Assembly (NCBI GenBank): GCA_037962975.1
Contig: CM075669.1
Location: 81,202,001-81,266,000, forward strand
Length of the DNA: 64,000 bases
Reading direction: 5' to 3'
DNA from: Clitoria ternatea
Taxonomy: Eukaryota > Streptophyta > Magnoliopsida > Fabales > Fabaceae
Shown here: positions 21,680 through 33,491 of the stretch, one piece after another
How the letters are laid out: the number at the start of each line of letters is the position of its first letter
Position numbering within the stretch: position 1 is the stretch's first letter
The notes under the pieces: model-generated
Databases searched by the model: none
Told to the model about the DNA's origin: nothing
Seen by the model: the letters and a program-made list of their open reading frames with translations, nothing else
Program-made: the position numbers and the translations under genes

Positions 21680-22943
21680 TGAACACCTATTTCAGTCCGG
21701 TCAATTTTCACCAAGAATGAGGAATTCTCGTCACTGTCTTAAGCTCTGATTGATATCCACAAGTAAAAAAAAATTCCAAAAAATAAAAAATAAAAAAAAT
21801 CTGACTCAGAAATGATCATTTCCGAGTAAGTGGACTCGGAACGATCATTTCCGAGTAGGGGGTCGCTGAGTGGGACATGGCCGAGTGGTATGTCTCCAGG
21901 TAGGGCATTTTCGAGTAGGCTTCAAAGTGTGGGAGATGTTTCCAAGCCGGTCTGAGTGAAAAAGGAACGAAATTTGCATAAATACCGTCCAAAGGCATAT
22001 ATCCGAGTGGAAGATTCTCGGTTGCAACCACTTTGAGTGAGGAAACGACTGGTTGTGAGATACCGAAGACTATTGTCTGAGCAGAAGAAGCCCTGATTGG
22101 ACACTTGTTAAATGAAGAAATCTCCGAGTGTTTTGTTTTAAAAAAATGGCATTTCAAGCAAAGAATAAGAAAATTTTTGAGTGAAAAGAGTCCGACTCCT
22201 AATGAATCTGAAGGGTTGATTGTCAATCCAAATTTTGATTGAAACAAGGGTCGGCTCTGGGTGAATGCACTCGAAGAATTGTTGGAGCTGAGTTCCAACT
22301 TCTGAGTGGAAAATAAAGCTGACTCACAAGCAAGTGCATCCAAACTGTTGTTGACGAGTAAAACTATTCCGATTGAAATGAAGGATCGGTCTCCGAGTGA
22401 ATGCACCGAGTAGTCAGATTGTACATCCCGAGCTGAGTTTAAAGTTCCATTCTGATTGAAGAAACAAGGACGACTCCCGATTGTACATCCGAGCGAGTTG
22501 ATGCACAAGTGAAACAATTCTGAGTGAAAGGCAAGGATGATGAATGCGCCATGTATCCAACCAAAAATTTCTCCGAGTGATTCAATCCAAGTGATGTGTT
22601 TCCGAGTGAAATTTACTTCACGATTGAATCAGTCTTAAGTCAAAGAAAGAATGGTGCTGGGATGCCGAGTAAAATATTCTGAGATGTCGACTGAATCAAG
22701 TAGAGAGGCCGACTGAATGCTTCAAGCAGAAGCACTGCCGAGCAAAACTCCCCCAATTGAAGCAACTCTAATTGAGTACTTCAAACCGTGATACTACCAA
22801 GCAAATCCGAGCAAGGTTTCTCCGAGTGGTCCATTTCTAGAGACAGGTCCGAGTGAAACATTGTGAGAGGTTTCGATTGAGTCATTTACTTCCCAATCCT
22901 GAGTGGGTCATATGAGAAAGAAGGAGGGCATGAACCTGTGCCG
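21680..22943 (+). mobile_element. Ogre 3' LTR, left part
   Basis: From 22791 on, it matches the 5' LTR at 11093. The part before that has no partner. It contains many CCGAGTG copies and a GAGTGAAACAAGG-like theme. It breaks at 22943, where the Tekay element begins after TSD copy TGCCG (22939-22943). The LTR continues at 33492. Together the parts are about 4 kb, within the long-LTR range known for Ogre. Confidence 0.8.
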
Positions 22944-25813
22944 TGAAACAACCCGACTTAATAAATCACAAAAACCAGACCAGGGAAATTTTTTCCAAAA
23001 TTCACCATGCAGCCGGGCAAAAATAAACCAAACATGAGGCAAGAGAAAGCAAAACCGATCAGAGGAGGAAAGATAAAACCATTCACAAGAAAGCCCAGCG
23101 GAAGAACAAAGCTTGAGCGAGCCCATTACAGTGCTCACTCGCTCAAGCAGGACCCAAACCCGCTTGAGCGAGACAACCCATCACGCTTGGGCGAAGCACC
23201 CATTCGCTTAAGCGAAACCAACTAGAAACCTTCCATTTATTCACACTTGCGGGAGCGAACCCTTATTCGCTGAGGCGAGTAACTCCACTCGGTATTCCTT
23301 CACTCGGATTCGAGACCATGTCCACTCGGGAACTGTCCCCATAGGGTCATGCTTCACTCCGCAATTTCATACTTAGCCATATACTTAGTTTATTCAAGAA
23401 GCCCACACGCATGCTTCATTTGGAAGCGTCGTTATCTCCACTCGGGAAATGATTCCCTCACCCATCACTCGGGAGATGTAGTCTACTTCACACTAAGGCT
23501 CCCCCACTCGGAAATGCTCAACTCCTCGCCACTCGGGATACATACTAACTCCTCTACATACAGAAGACTTGTTAAACTAAAATCTACTCTGTATCATCCA
23601 GATCTTACCCCCTCTAATAAGTTCACCACTACAGGCTTTACTCGGAGTCGTATTGCCAACTCAACCATCAGGGGAAACATTCACTCGGTTGACTTTCACT
23701 CAGAAACATCAAAATACCCTTCAATCAGAAGATTGTATCTAAGAAATCTCTTGGTTCATAACATATTGATCAACGTACCACAAAAGTAATTTTAATGGGC
23801 ATATTCCACTCGGGGTTGGCCCAACCTCTCTTCATGGAAGAAGGTCACTCATCACGCCTTACACAGGATTAACTTAGCTCTTATTTACTCAGAATCATAC
23901 GGCTCTATATGCTTAGCAGAATGCAACGTATACCACCTGGACATTAACACACGTCACAAGATGAACACACGGTATTATATATATATATATATGAATATTT
24001 ACATGCACATGATCATACTCTCAACCCGAGAGAGTTCAGTTCTGATACAGTTAGACAAAGGACCAAAATAAGAGCCGGCCAAGGCTATGACAAAATGTTA
24101 TATATAGCATATACATATACATATACATTTCCACAGTACACAAGCACTTCACACGGTATGTAGCTCCTCCATCATTCACCGTCTCGTGTGATGTCCACTA
24201 AAATATAGCCACAGTAGGGGTGAGTATCTTAAATATTAAATGATAGATACTGACTCGGATTATTCCTCAATCATGCAATAGTAAATATGTATGTATATAT
24301 ATATAGCAACAATCAACAACATACACTGAGCCATTCAATCATAACACACACAAAGCATCTTTCAATCGGAATCTACCTAGTTATCGCTCGGCTATATACA
24401 CATATCCTTCTCAATAACACTAACACATATACATACAATCGCGTCACAGTCAGCATCAATTGCACATGTACACAGATTCATCCAATCGGATCCGAATCGC
24501 GTATTATCGATTTTCATCGTTGCAACGTAGGCTCTCAGCCTTTTATTCAGCTCCCAGCTGACTCGGCCGTTTTTAATGGTACCAAACCATTTGCCTTTAT
24601 TTGTAACACAAAACTCTCAGCATCAACGGAAGTGTTACGGGCAGCCCTGAGTCCCACTCAGTCGGCTTGCCTTGAGTCCCATTCAGGGTCTTTAACAGCA
24701 TCTCATGCATTTAATAACCGATTCAAATGGTAGTGTCACACATTACATGCTCTCAGCATTCTTATCACTGCATCTCATGCAAAGTATTATCATTGGATTA
24801 CGAACAGAATCAACCATCACTTCTGCACTATTAACTCATGCACTTCATACACCACATATATTTACCATGCACGGAACGAACATATAGACACAGATTTCAC
24901 ACACATGACCTTTTACTCAACAATACATGCATCACATGCAATCGGTATTAGACATTCTCAGAACTCAATAAGTTAATCTTTCCTTACATGCAGTCAACAT
25001 TTAGATTCATAGTACCTGCATGTCACATAAATCACATGGTAATCATCAACAATACTTTAACACATTCTCCTCATGCAATCATTCCATACTCTCAAGATTA
25101 TTAACATGTATTTTATGGACGAAATTAGACATGCATTCTCAACTCCTAGTCATCATACATCCGGGCATCACATATTCTTTACGCAATCAAACACACCTAT
25201 CAATGCATTGTAAATCACCAGAATCAATAAGTCATTAACACCCAAAACCCGTCCATAACCCATGCATTTAAGATATAAGATACCCCCTACCAACTCAAGA
25301 GACTCCTAGAAATTCCTCTGTTTTGGCGTTGGTCCGCTGTCCTGTTTGCTTCGTCCACCACTCTCACTCGTTCAGTCCCCCTCGAACACAATTGCACCCT
25401 TTAATCAGCTTGGGAACAGGAAGCTGTTCTTCTTTCACTTCGATGATTATCCTTCACCAACAGAGGGGAACTTCAGATCCTCTGCAACACCGCTGTCGTG
25501 AGTTTACGAACACAGGGAACAGAGGAGAAGAAGAACGAAGAAGAAGAGAAGTAGGAGAAAAGAAAGGTTTTGAGGAATTTAGAGTGAATGGACAGTAGTT
25601 GGAGGCCTCTGAACATATACCAAAGAAATAAGGAAAGTGGGGTGGGAGAACATGAAGTGGTAGCTTCTCACATGTCACACATCCTAGTCAATCAGCAATC
25701 AACTTTTTAAGTTAAAATTAATCACAATTAATAAGTAATTCATACTTTACAATTATTTTTAGTTTAGTGGCTTAATCTCATTTGGTAGTTAATTTTTAAA
25801 TCGGGATGTTACG
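22944..25813 (-). mobile_element. Tekay 3' LTR
   Basis: The left LTR (2870 bp) begins TGAAACAACCC and ends GGATGTTACG; the final CA has become CG. It holds an 11-bp-stem hairpin (23111-23148), several CTTGAGCGA copies, many CACTCGG copies (23280-23800), a TA microsatellite near 23978 and the GAGCCGGCCAAGGC segment near 24072. Open frames of 146-148 codons in it recur in the other LTR simply because the LTRs are copies. Confidence 0.9.
23111..23220. other. CTTGAGCGA inverted repeat cluster in Tekay LTR
   Basis: GCTTGAGCGAG (23111-23121) and CTCGCTCAAGC (23138-23148) form a perfect 11-bp stem with a 16-base loop. Three further copies follow within 75 bp: CGCTTGAGCGAG, CGCTTGGGCGAA and the self-complementary TTCGCTTAAGCGAA. 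The right LTR has the same set at 30782-30892. Confidence 0.7.
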
Positions 25814-25865
25814 ATTCTCCCCCTCTCAAAGAATTTCGTCCTCGAAATTCAAACGGTAACTTGCC

Positions 25866-27130
25866 TTAGATAAGCAACTCGGGATACTGCTGCCTCATCG
25901 CATCCTCGCGTTCCCAGGTATAAGAAGTACACCCGTTTTGTTGCCACGCTACTTCGACCAGTTGTACATCCTTGCTCCTCAAGCGTTTTACCGACTGGTA
26001 CACAATTCTAGTCGGTACATCTACTGTGGTCAAATCCTCTTTGATCTCCACTTCATCATCCAACATTTTGTGAGTGGAATCGGGTAGATACTTCCTTAGT
26101 TGAGACATATGAAACACGTTATGCAATCGGGATAGGTGAGTTGGTAATGCTATCCGGTATACCACAGAACCGACCCGCTTCGATACTTCATAGGGTCCAA
26201 TGTATCGGGGGTTCAACTTCCTACTCTTCAAGGCTCGTCCGACTCCTTTACTCGGTGAAATCTTTAGGAACACCCTATCACCGACCGAAAACTCAAGTGG
26301 CTTAGTCCGTTTATCATGATAGCTTTTCTGCCTGTCCTGAGACGCCTTCATCGTTTCCCTAATTACTTGGATCTGTTCTGAATTCTGTTTCACAATTTCC
26401 GGCCCCAACAGTAAACTTTCACCAGTTTCCAGCCAACAGAGTGAGGTTCGGCATTTCCGACCATACAGTGCTTCATAAGGTGCCATGCCAATGCTGCTGT
26501 GGTGGCTATTATTATATGTAAACTCGATCAGAGGGAGGTACTGCTCCCAACTACCACCATGCTCCAACACACATGCCCTCAGTAAGTCCTCTAAACTTTG
26601 TATCGTTCGCTCGGATTGCCCATCCAACTGGGGATGGTAGGCAGAACTTAGCCAAAGCTTCATGCCTAATTCCTGGTGTAGGCTTGTCCAAAACCGGGAC
26701 GTGAATCTAGGATCCCTATCCGACACGATAGAAGTCGGCACACCATGCAGTCGGATAATTTCTCGGATATAGATCTGGGCTAACCTTTGTAACGGGTATC
26801 TCATGTTTACAGGTAGAAAATATACATTTTTCGTCAACCGGTCTACAATGACCCAAATGGCATTATAACCCGCTCGGGTTCTAGGCAATCCCATTACAAA
26901 GTCCATGGAAATTGAGTCCCATTTCCATACGGGGATTTCAAGGGGTTGCAACACACCATACGGTTTCTGGTGTTCGACCTTTGACTTCTGACAGGTAACA
27001 CACCGAGCCACATATTCTGCTATATTTCTCTTTAATCTGGGCCACCAGAATTACAGTCTTAGATCGTGGTACATCTTCGTAGTGCCTGGGTGAATACTTA
27101 GCAGGCTCTTGTGGGATTCATCAAGCACCA
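25866..27130 (-). pseudogene. Tekay integrase
   Basis: Integrase inserts the element DNA into the host genome. The zinc-binding start HPGTTKMYHD...CVTCQK lies at about 27090-26990. The catalytic core has DFVMGLP, VSDRDPRF and SERTIQSLED (D,D,E triad), at about 26900-26570. A GPY/F-type segment, RYIGPYEV, and a C-terminal chromodomain-related tail ending WEREDAMRQQYPELLI follow. That tail is typical of Tekay-type chromoviruses. From 27011 to 25866 the frame is open (381 codons). Upstream, TAA at about 27051-27053 (RL-stop-FWWP) and TGA at 27135-27137 cut it off from RNase H. Both fit C-to-T change. Confidence 0.92.
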
Positions 27131-27134
27131 TCCT

Positions 27135-28640
27135 TCATAATTCTCCTTCACCCGGCACATATATCCTACCCTTCACTCGGAAAATTCCATCCGATCCCTC
27201 GGTCAGAGACAAGTCCTTACCCTTGGCCTGAGTCTCCTTCATCTCAGCCAAGTAGGGATCTGACCTCTGCCGCTCAAATACCAGTTTCAGGAACTCATTG
27301 GCAATCTTCAACGTACCGAGCGTTATCTTCCGAGACGAAGGGATGTCAACATGCAAATTCATGTCTTGGAATTGCTCCAGTAACTCCACCTCCTTTACCA
27401 TCATCACTGCCACATGGAGGGATTTCTGACTCAATACGTCGGCTACAACGTTCACCTTAATCGGATGATACTTCAATTCAAAGTCGTAGTCTTTCAAAAA
27501 CTCTGTCCATCTCCTCTGCCTCATGTTCAGCTCTTTCTAGTCGAATAAATATTTGAGGCTCTTGTGGTCGCTGTACACCTCGAATTTGAAACCGTATAAA
27601 TAATGCCTTCATATCTTTAATGCGAAGACCACAGCTGCCAATTCCAAGTCATGGGTCGGATAATGCTGTTCGTGCGGCCTCAATTGCCAAGAGGCATAAG
27701 CTATCACTCGGGTCTTCTGTATTAGTACGTACCCCAGGCCGAGTCCCGACGCATAACAGTAGACCACGAAGCTCTCTTGCAAATTTGGCAATGCCAACAC
27801 TGGAGCGGTTGTCAACTTAGTCTTTAACTCTCGGAAACTGCTCTCACACTCGGAACTCCACACGAAAGGGACATTTTTCCGAGTCAACTTGGTCAGTGGC
27901 AACGCAAGCTTAGAAAAACCCTCAATAAACATTCTATAATAACCAGCTAGGCCCATGAAGCTCCTTATCTCTGAGACCGACTTGGGTCTCTCCCATGCTA
28001 TTACAGTTGCTACCTTTGAAGGATCTACCGAGACGTCTTCCTTGGAAATTACATGCCCGAGAAAGTGGATCTTATCCATCCAGAAATCACACTTCAAAAG
28101 TTTTGCAAACAGCTGTTTCTCCTTCAATATTTGAAGTACCGAACGGAGGTGTTCCTCATGCTCCTCAGGGGTCTTGGAATAGACCAAGATATCATCAATA
28201 AAAACGACCACGAATCGGTCTAAGTATGGGTGGAAGATGCTGTTCATGTAATTCATGAATACAGCAGGGGCATTTGTCACACCAAATGGCATTACTACAT
28301 ACTCGTAGTGGTTGTACCGGGTCCTAAAGGCAATTTTGGGAATATCCGAGTCCTTCACCCGGATCTGGTGGTATCCCGATCGTAAATCGATTTTCAAGAA
28401 GACTGAAGCACCAAGCAGTTGGTCAATTAAGTCATCAATCCTGGGCAACGGGTACCGGTTCTTAATCGTAAGCTTGTTTAGCTGTCGGTAGTCTATACAT
28501 AATCCTCATGCTGCCGTCCTTCTTCTTAACAAGTAACACCGGTGCGCCCCATGGTGATACACTCGGTCGAATGAACTGTTTGCCGAGTAACTCATCCACT
28601 TGCCTTTTCAACTCAGCCAATTCTGTTGGGGACATCCTAT
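27135..28640 (-). pseudogene. Tekay reverse transcriptase and RNase H
   Basis: RT makes DNA from element RNA and RNase H removes the RNA. The first RT block, LVKKKDGSMR, is followed by a one-base frameshift at about 28500, which ends the upstream frame at 28462. RT continues with FLKIDLRSGYHQIRV, MPFGVTNAPAVF and the catalytic FIDDILVYS box at about 28210-28185. RNase H begins near FVWSSECESSF (about 27860) and includes VVYCYASGLGLG, where Tekay proteins usually have an Asp in place of the Tyr, and HYPTHDLELAAVVFALK. TGA at 27609-27611 and TAG near 27538 interrupt it. Two other stops are described under integrase. Confidence 0.93.
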
Positions 28641-29355
28641 AGGGTGCACTGGAGACCGGCTTGGCTCCAGGAATTAAGTCTATAGAGAATTCAACTTCTC
28701 TATTTGGAGGGACACCCGACAAATCCTCCGGAAACACCTTGGGGAATGCATAAAAAGTCGGAATATCGTTCACTCGGGCTCTACCCTCTCCCTCAGTTAA
28801 ACAAAGCATCATAAATAACTGAGCTATACCTTGTACCGTGTAGTTATCACTGATCTGCCTCGGAAAAATTATCCTTCGGTTTTGACAGTCCACCAATACC
28901 TTGTTGGCTGAAAGCCAATCCATGCCAAGTACAATGTCGAGATCTTTCAGAGGCACACATACTAAATCAAAGGTAAAACTCCGATCGCCCAACGTAAAGG
29001 TTACATCTTTGCACATCATTGATGTCAACACTTTAATGCCGGTCGGATTGGCTACCTCCAAAGTACGATCCATATACACAGTCGGTAACCTCAAACGTCT
29101 CACACAATCGTCAGCTATAAAGGAGTGGGTGGCTCCAGAATCAAAAACTACATTAAGTGTATATCTACCGAGTGAGCACTTACTTTGCACCAAGTCATTC
29201 GCTTGTGCAGCTTCCTCGACGTTGATGGCGTAAACTCTCCCAGTAGCCGGTTGGTCGGCATTTCTTCTCCGGTTGTTTGGGGCAAACATCATGTTTCCTT
29301 GAGCTCTATTGCCTTTGCCCCCATTCCCACTGCCACCATTTCCACGGCCTCTCCC
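28641..29355 (-). pseudogene. Tekay aspartic protease
   Basis: The frame that runs to 28462 starts with an Asn/Arg-rich linker and contains the active-site segment VVFDSGATHSFI (about 29150-29115). The flap and C-terminal part, DIVLGMDWLSANKV (about 28950-28900), are typical of gypsy RVP_2 proteases, which cut the Gag-Pol polyprotein. A TGA at 29356-29358 separates it from gag; normally gag and pol are one frame in Tekay elements. Confidence 0.9.
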
Positions 29356-30285
29356 TCAAAAGCCTCCATGGTGCACATTGGTGTTTGCTTGATGTAGTTG
29401 AGGGCAGTCAGGGCGAATGTGCCCCTTCTCATTATAATGGTAGCATACCATTTCATCATCGTTGCTGCAATCCCGAGCATAGTGGTTTCCTCCACACTTA
29501 AAACACTTGCCGTCTCCCATACGATAAGCTGAGTGTCCTCCCTGCTGACTCCGACCCCTAAACCTGGAGAAGGGTCTGCTTCTGCCAGCATTACTTGGTC
29601 TCTTAAAGCGAGATTGTTGGGGCTTCAAAGAGGGGTCTGTCTTGCTACTCTGGCCCGAGTGGGCCTTGTCATCATCTTCAAAAATTCTGTATTTATTCAC
29701 CAATACAGGAAAGCTTCTAATTTCCTGGTGCCTGAACGCTCTCTTAATGTCCGACCTCAGTCCGCTCTCGAACTTAATGCATTTGGAACTCTCGGTTCCA
29801 GGTTGTTGGAAGGGCGGATAAAACAAACACAACTCTTCAAACCTGGCAGCATATTACTCTACAGACATGGAACCCTGCTTCAGTTCCATAAATTCCAGTT
29901 CTTTCTGACTCCTTACTGTGTCGGGGAAATATTTCTCCAGGAAGCACGTCTTAAAATTCTCCCAGACCAGTTGGATGCCAGCGTCAGTCAATCAGTTTTT
30001 GGTGATCTTCCACCAATTTTCTACTTCATTCCGTAGCATGTACACTGTGCACTCAACTTTCTGGGTCTCAGTACAGTGAAGGCTCCTAAAAACTCTCTCC
30101 AAATCTTGAATCCACTTGTAAGCTGCTTCGGGATTAAATCCCCCTTGAAACTCACTCGGCTTCCTCTTCAGGAAGCGATCCAATACTTGGCCATCTTCAG
30201 TTCGAGGCTGGCTCTGCCTCTCGAATACGTCAGCGAAACGCTGGAATGCCATGGCTATGGCTTCCATGCTATGACGATTCGCCAT
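29356..30285 (-). pseudogene. Tekay gag
   Basis: Gag packages element RNA. The start, MANRHSMEAIAMAFQRFADVF, is followed by the gag core (PSEFQGGFNPEAAYKWIQDL, RNEVENWWK) and FMELKQGSMSVE near 29870. Two CCHC knuckles, CFKCGGNHYARDC and a following CYHYNEKGHIRPDC, lie at about 29510-29410. Stops at 29992-29994, about 29860 and 29356-29358 break it. The start is the first ATG in frame and lies about 315 bp downstream of the primer site, a usual leader length. Confidence 0.9.
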
Positions 30286-30599
30286 GACTTATCCTGAAAT
30301 CAACACCCCTTTCAAGGATAAGTTTACAGAATTACTCACTACCGATTGGATTTTAACCCAACATTCAACAACTATAACACATTATCATACAATTCTTAAA
30401 TATCATATAATTAATCGGATTAGGATAGGAACAATCTTCTACCCCCAAAACAACACCTCATAAGCACATGGCCACACAAATTATACTCAATTGGGCATCA
30501 AAGTCCTAAGATGTTACAAGCAATTTATGACGACCGGTCACAATGTACATCACCGCTCACTGGGAGTAAGCATACCTTGGCCTTGGACCTTTTAAGTCT
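30286..30599 (-). other. Tekay leader between primer site and gag
   Basis: This is about 310 bp of non-coding sequence with no recognised gene. It lies where the untranslated leader and RNA packaging region of the element would be. Confidence 0.6.
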
Positions 30600-30611
30600 G
30601 CTCTGATACCA
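30600..30611 (-). other. Tekay primer binding site (initiator tRNA-Met)
   Basis: On the minus strand it reads TGGTATCAGAGC, three bases after the 5' LTR end. This is the standard plant initiator tRNA-Met primer site and confirms orientation and LTR boundary. Confidence 0.95.
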
Positions 30612-30614
30612 AAA

Positions 30615-33491
30615 TGAAACAACCCAACTTAATAAATCCCAAAAATGAGACCAGGGAAAATTTTTCCAAAATTCACCATGCAGCCGGGTAAAAATAAACC
30701 AAACATGAGGCAAGAGAAAGCAAAACCGATCAGAGGAGGAAAGATAAAACTATTCACAAGAAAGCCCAGCGGAAGAACAAAGCTTGAGCGAGCCCATTAC
30801 AGTGCTCACTCGCTCAAGCAGGACCCAAACCCGCTTGAGCGAGACAACCCATCACGCTTGGGCGAAGCACCCATTCGCTTAAGCGAAACCAACTAGAAAC
30901 CTTCCATTTATTCACACTTGCTGGAGTGAACCCTTATTCGCTGAGGCGAGTAACTCCACTCGGTATTCCTTCACTCGGATTCGAGACCACGTCCACTCGG
31001 GAACTGTCCCCATAGGGTCATGCTTCACTCCGCAATTTCATACTTAGCCATATACTTAGTTTATTCAAGAAGCCCACACGCATGCTTCATTTGGAAGCGT
31101 CGTTATCTCCACTCGGGAAATAATTCCCTCACCCATCACTCGGGAGATATAGTCTACTTCACACTAAGGCTCCCCCACTCGGAAATGCTCAACTCCTCAC
31201 CACTCGGGATACATACTAACTCCTCTATATACGGAAGACTTGTTAAACTAAAATCTACTCCGTATCATCCAGATCTTACCCCCTTTAATAAGTTCACCAC
31301 TACAGGCTTTACTCGGAGTCGTATTGCCAACTCAACCATCAGGGGAAACATTTACTCGGTTGAGTTCCACTCGGAAACATCAAAATACCCTTCAATCGGA
31401 AGATTGTATCTAAGAAATCTCTCGCTTCATAACATATTGATCAATGTACCACGAAAGTGATTTTAATGGGCATATTCCACTTGGAGTTGGCCCAACCTCT
31501 CTTCATTCGGAAGAAGGTCACTCATCACGCCTTACACAGGATTAACTTAGCTCTTATTTACTCAGAATCATAGGCTCTATATGCTTAGCAGAATGCAACG
31601 TATACCACCTGGACATTCACACACGTCACAAGATGAACACACGGTATTATATATATATATATATATATGAATATTTACATGCACATGATCATACTCTCAA
31701 CCCGAGAGAGTTCAGTTCTGATATAGTTAGACAAAGGACCAAAATAAGAGCCGGCCAAGGCTATGACAAAACGTTATATACAGCATATACATATACATAT
31801 ACATTTCCACAATACACAAGCACTTCACACGGTATGTAGCTCCTCCATCATTCACCGTCTCGTGTGATGTCCACTAAAATATAGCCATAGTAGGGGTGAT
31901 TATCTTAAATATTAAATGATAGATACTGACTCGTATTATTCCTCAATCATGCAATAGTAAATATCTATGTATATATATATAGCAACAATCAACAACATAC
32001 ACTGAGCCATTCAATCGAAACACACACAAAGCATCTTTCAATCGGAATCTACCTAGTTATCGCTCGGCTATATGTACATATCCTTCTCAATAACACTAAC
32101 ACATATATATACAATCGCGTCATAGTCAGCATCAATCGCACATGTACACAGATTCATCCAATCGGATCCGACTCGCGTATTATCGGTTTTCATCATTGCA
32201 ACGTAGGCTCTCAGCCTTTTATTCAGCTCCCAGCTGACTCGGCCATTTTTACTGGTACCAAACCGTTTGCCTTCATTTGTAACACAAACACTCTCAGCAT
32301 CAACGGCAGTGTTACGGGCAGCCCTGAGTCCCACTCAGTCTGCTTGCCTTGAGTCCCACTCAAGGTCTTTAACAGCATCTCATGCATTTAATAACCGATT
32401 CAAATGGTAGTGTCACACACTACATGCTCTCAGCATTCTTATCACTGCATCTCATGCAAAGTATTATCATTGGATTACGAACAGAATCAGTCATCACTTC
32501 CGCACTATTAACTCATGCACTTCATACACCACATATATTTACCACGCACAGAACGAACATATAGACACAGATTTCACACACACGACCTTTTACTCAACAA
32601 TACATGCATCACATGCAATCGGTATTAGACATTCTCAGAACTCAATAAGTTAATCTTTCCTTACATGCAGTCAACATTTAGATTCATAGTACCTGCATGT
32701 CACATAAATCACATGGTAATCATCAACAATATTTTAACACATTCTCCTCATGCAATCATTCCACACTCTCAAGATTATTAACATGCATTTCATGGACGGA
32801 ATTAGACATGCATTCTCAACTCCTAGTCATCATACATCCAGGCATCACATATCCTTTACGCAATCAAACACACCTATCAACGCATTTTAAATCACCAGAA
32901 TCAACAAGTCATTAACACCCAGAACCCGTCCATAACCCATGCATTTAAGATATAAGATACCCCCCTACCAACTCAAGAGACTCCTAGAAATTCCTTTGTT
33001 TTGGCGTTGGTCCGCTGTCCTGTTTGCTTCGTCCACCACTCTCAATTGTTCAGTCCCCCTCGGACACAATCGCACCCTTTAATTAGCTTGGGAACAAGAA
33101 GCTGTTCTTCTTCCACTTCGACGATTATCCTTCACCAACAGAGGGGAACTTCAGATCCTCTGCAACACCGCTGTCGTGAGTTTACGAAAACAGGGAACAG
33201 AGGAGAAGAAGAATGAAGAAGAAGAGAAGTAGGAGAAAAGAAAGGTTTCGAGGAATTTAGAGTGAATGGACAGTAGTTGGAGGCCTCTGAACATATACCG
33301 AAGAAATGAGGAGAGTGGGGTGGGAGAACGTGCAGTGGTAGCTTCTCACGTGTCACACATCCTAGTCAATCAGAAATCAACATTTTAAGTTAAAATTAAT
33401 CATAATTAATAAGTAATTCATACTTTATAATTATTTTTAGTTTAGTGGCTTAATCTCATTTGGTAGTTAATTTTTAAATCGGGATGTTGCA
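30615..33491 (-). mobile_element. Tekay 5' LTR
   Basis: The right LTR (2877 bp) starts TGAAACAACCC and ends GGGATGTTGCA, followed by TSD copy TGCCG. It matches the left LTR along its length, with scattered substitutions and small indels, for example a longer TA run at 31650-31668. Confidence 0.95.

Larger units (their letters stand above)
22944..33491 (-). mobile_element. Complete Tekay-type chromovirus, nested in Ogre LTR
   Basis: This 10548-bp element has two LTRs of about 2.87 kb, an iMet-type primer site (30600-30611), gag, protease, RT, RNase H and integrase in order on the minus strand, and a PPT (GAGAGGGGGAGAA, about 25816-25828). It is flanked by the perfect target-site duplication TGCCG (22939-22943 and 33492-33496). 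The coding region has at least six stops or shifts, so it cannot make its own proteins. The two LTRs look roughly 95% alike by eye. Confidence 0.95.

Noticed and set aside
23349..23789. 146-codon frame conserved at 31020-31460
   Set aside because: Conserved only because the two regions are LTR copies of one element; it has no domain and no independent evidence.
23977..24000. TATATATA runs as promoters
   Set aside because: They are dinucleotide microsatellites that differ in length between the two LTRs (23977 and 31650).
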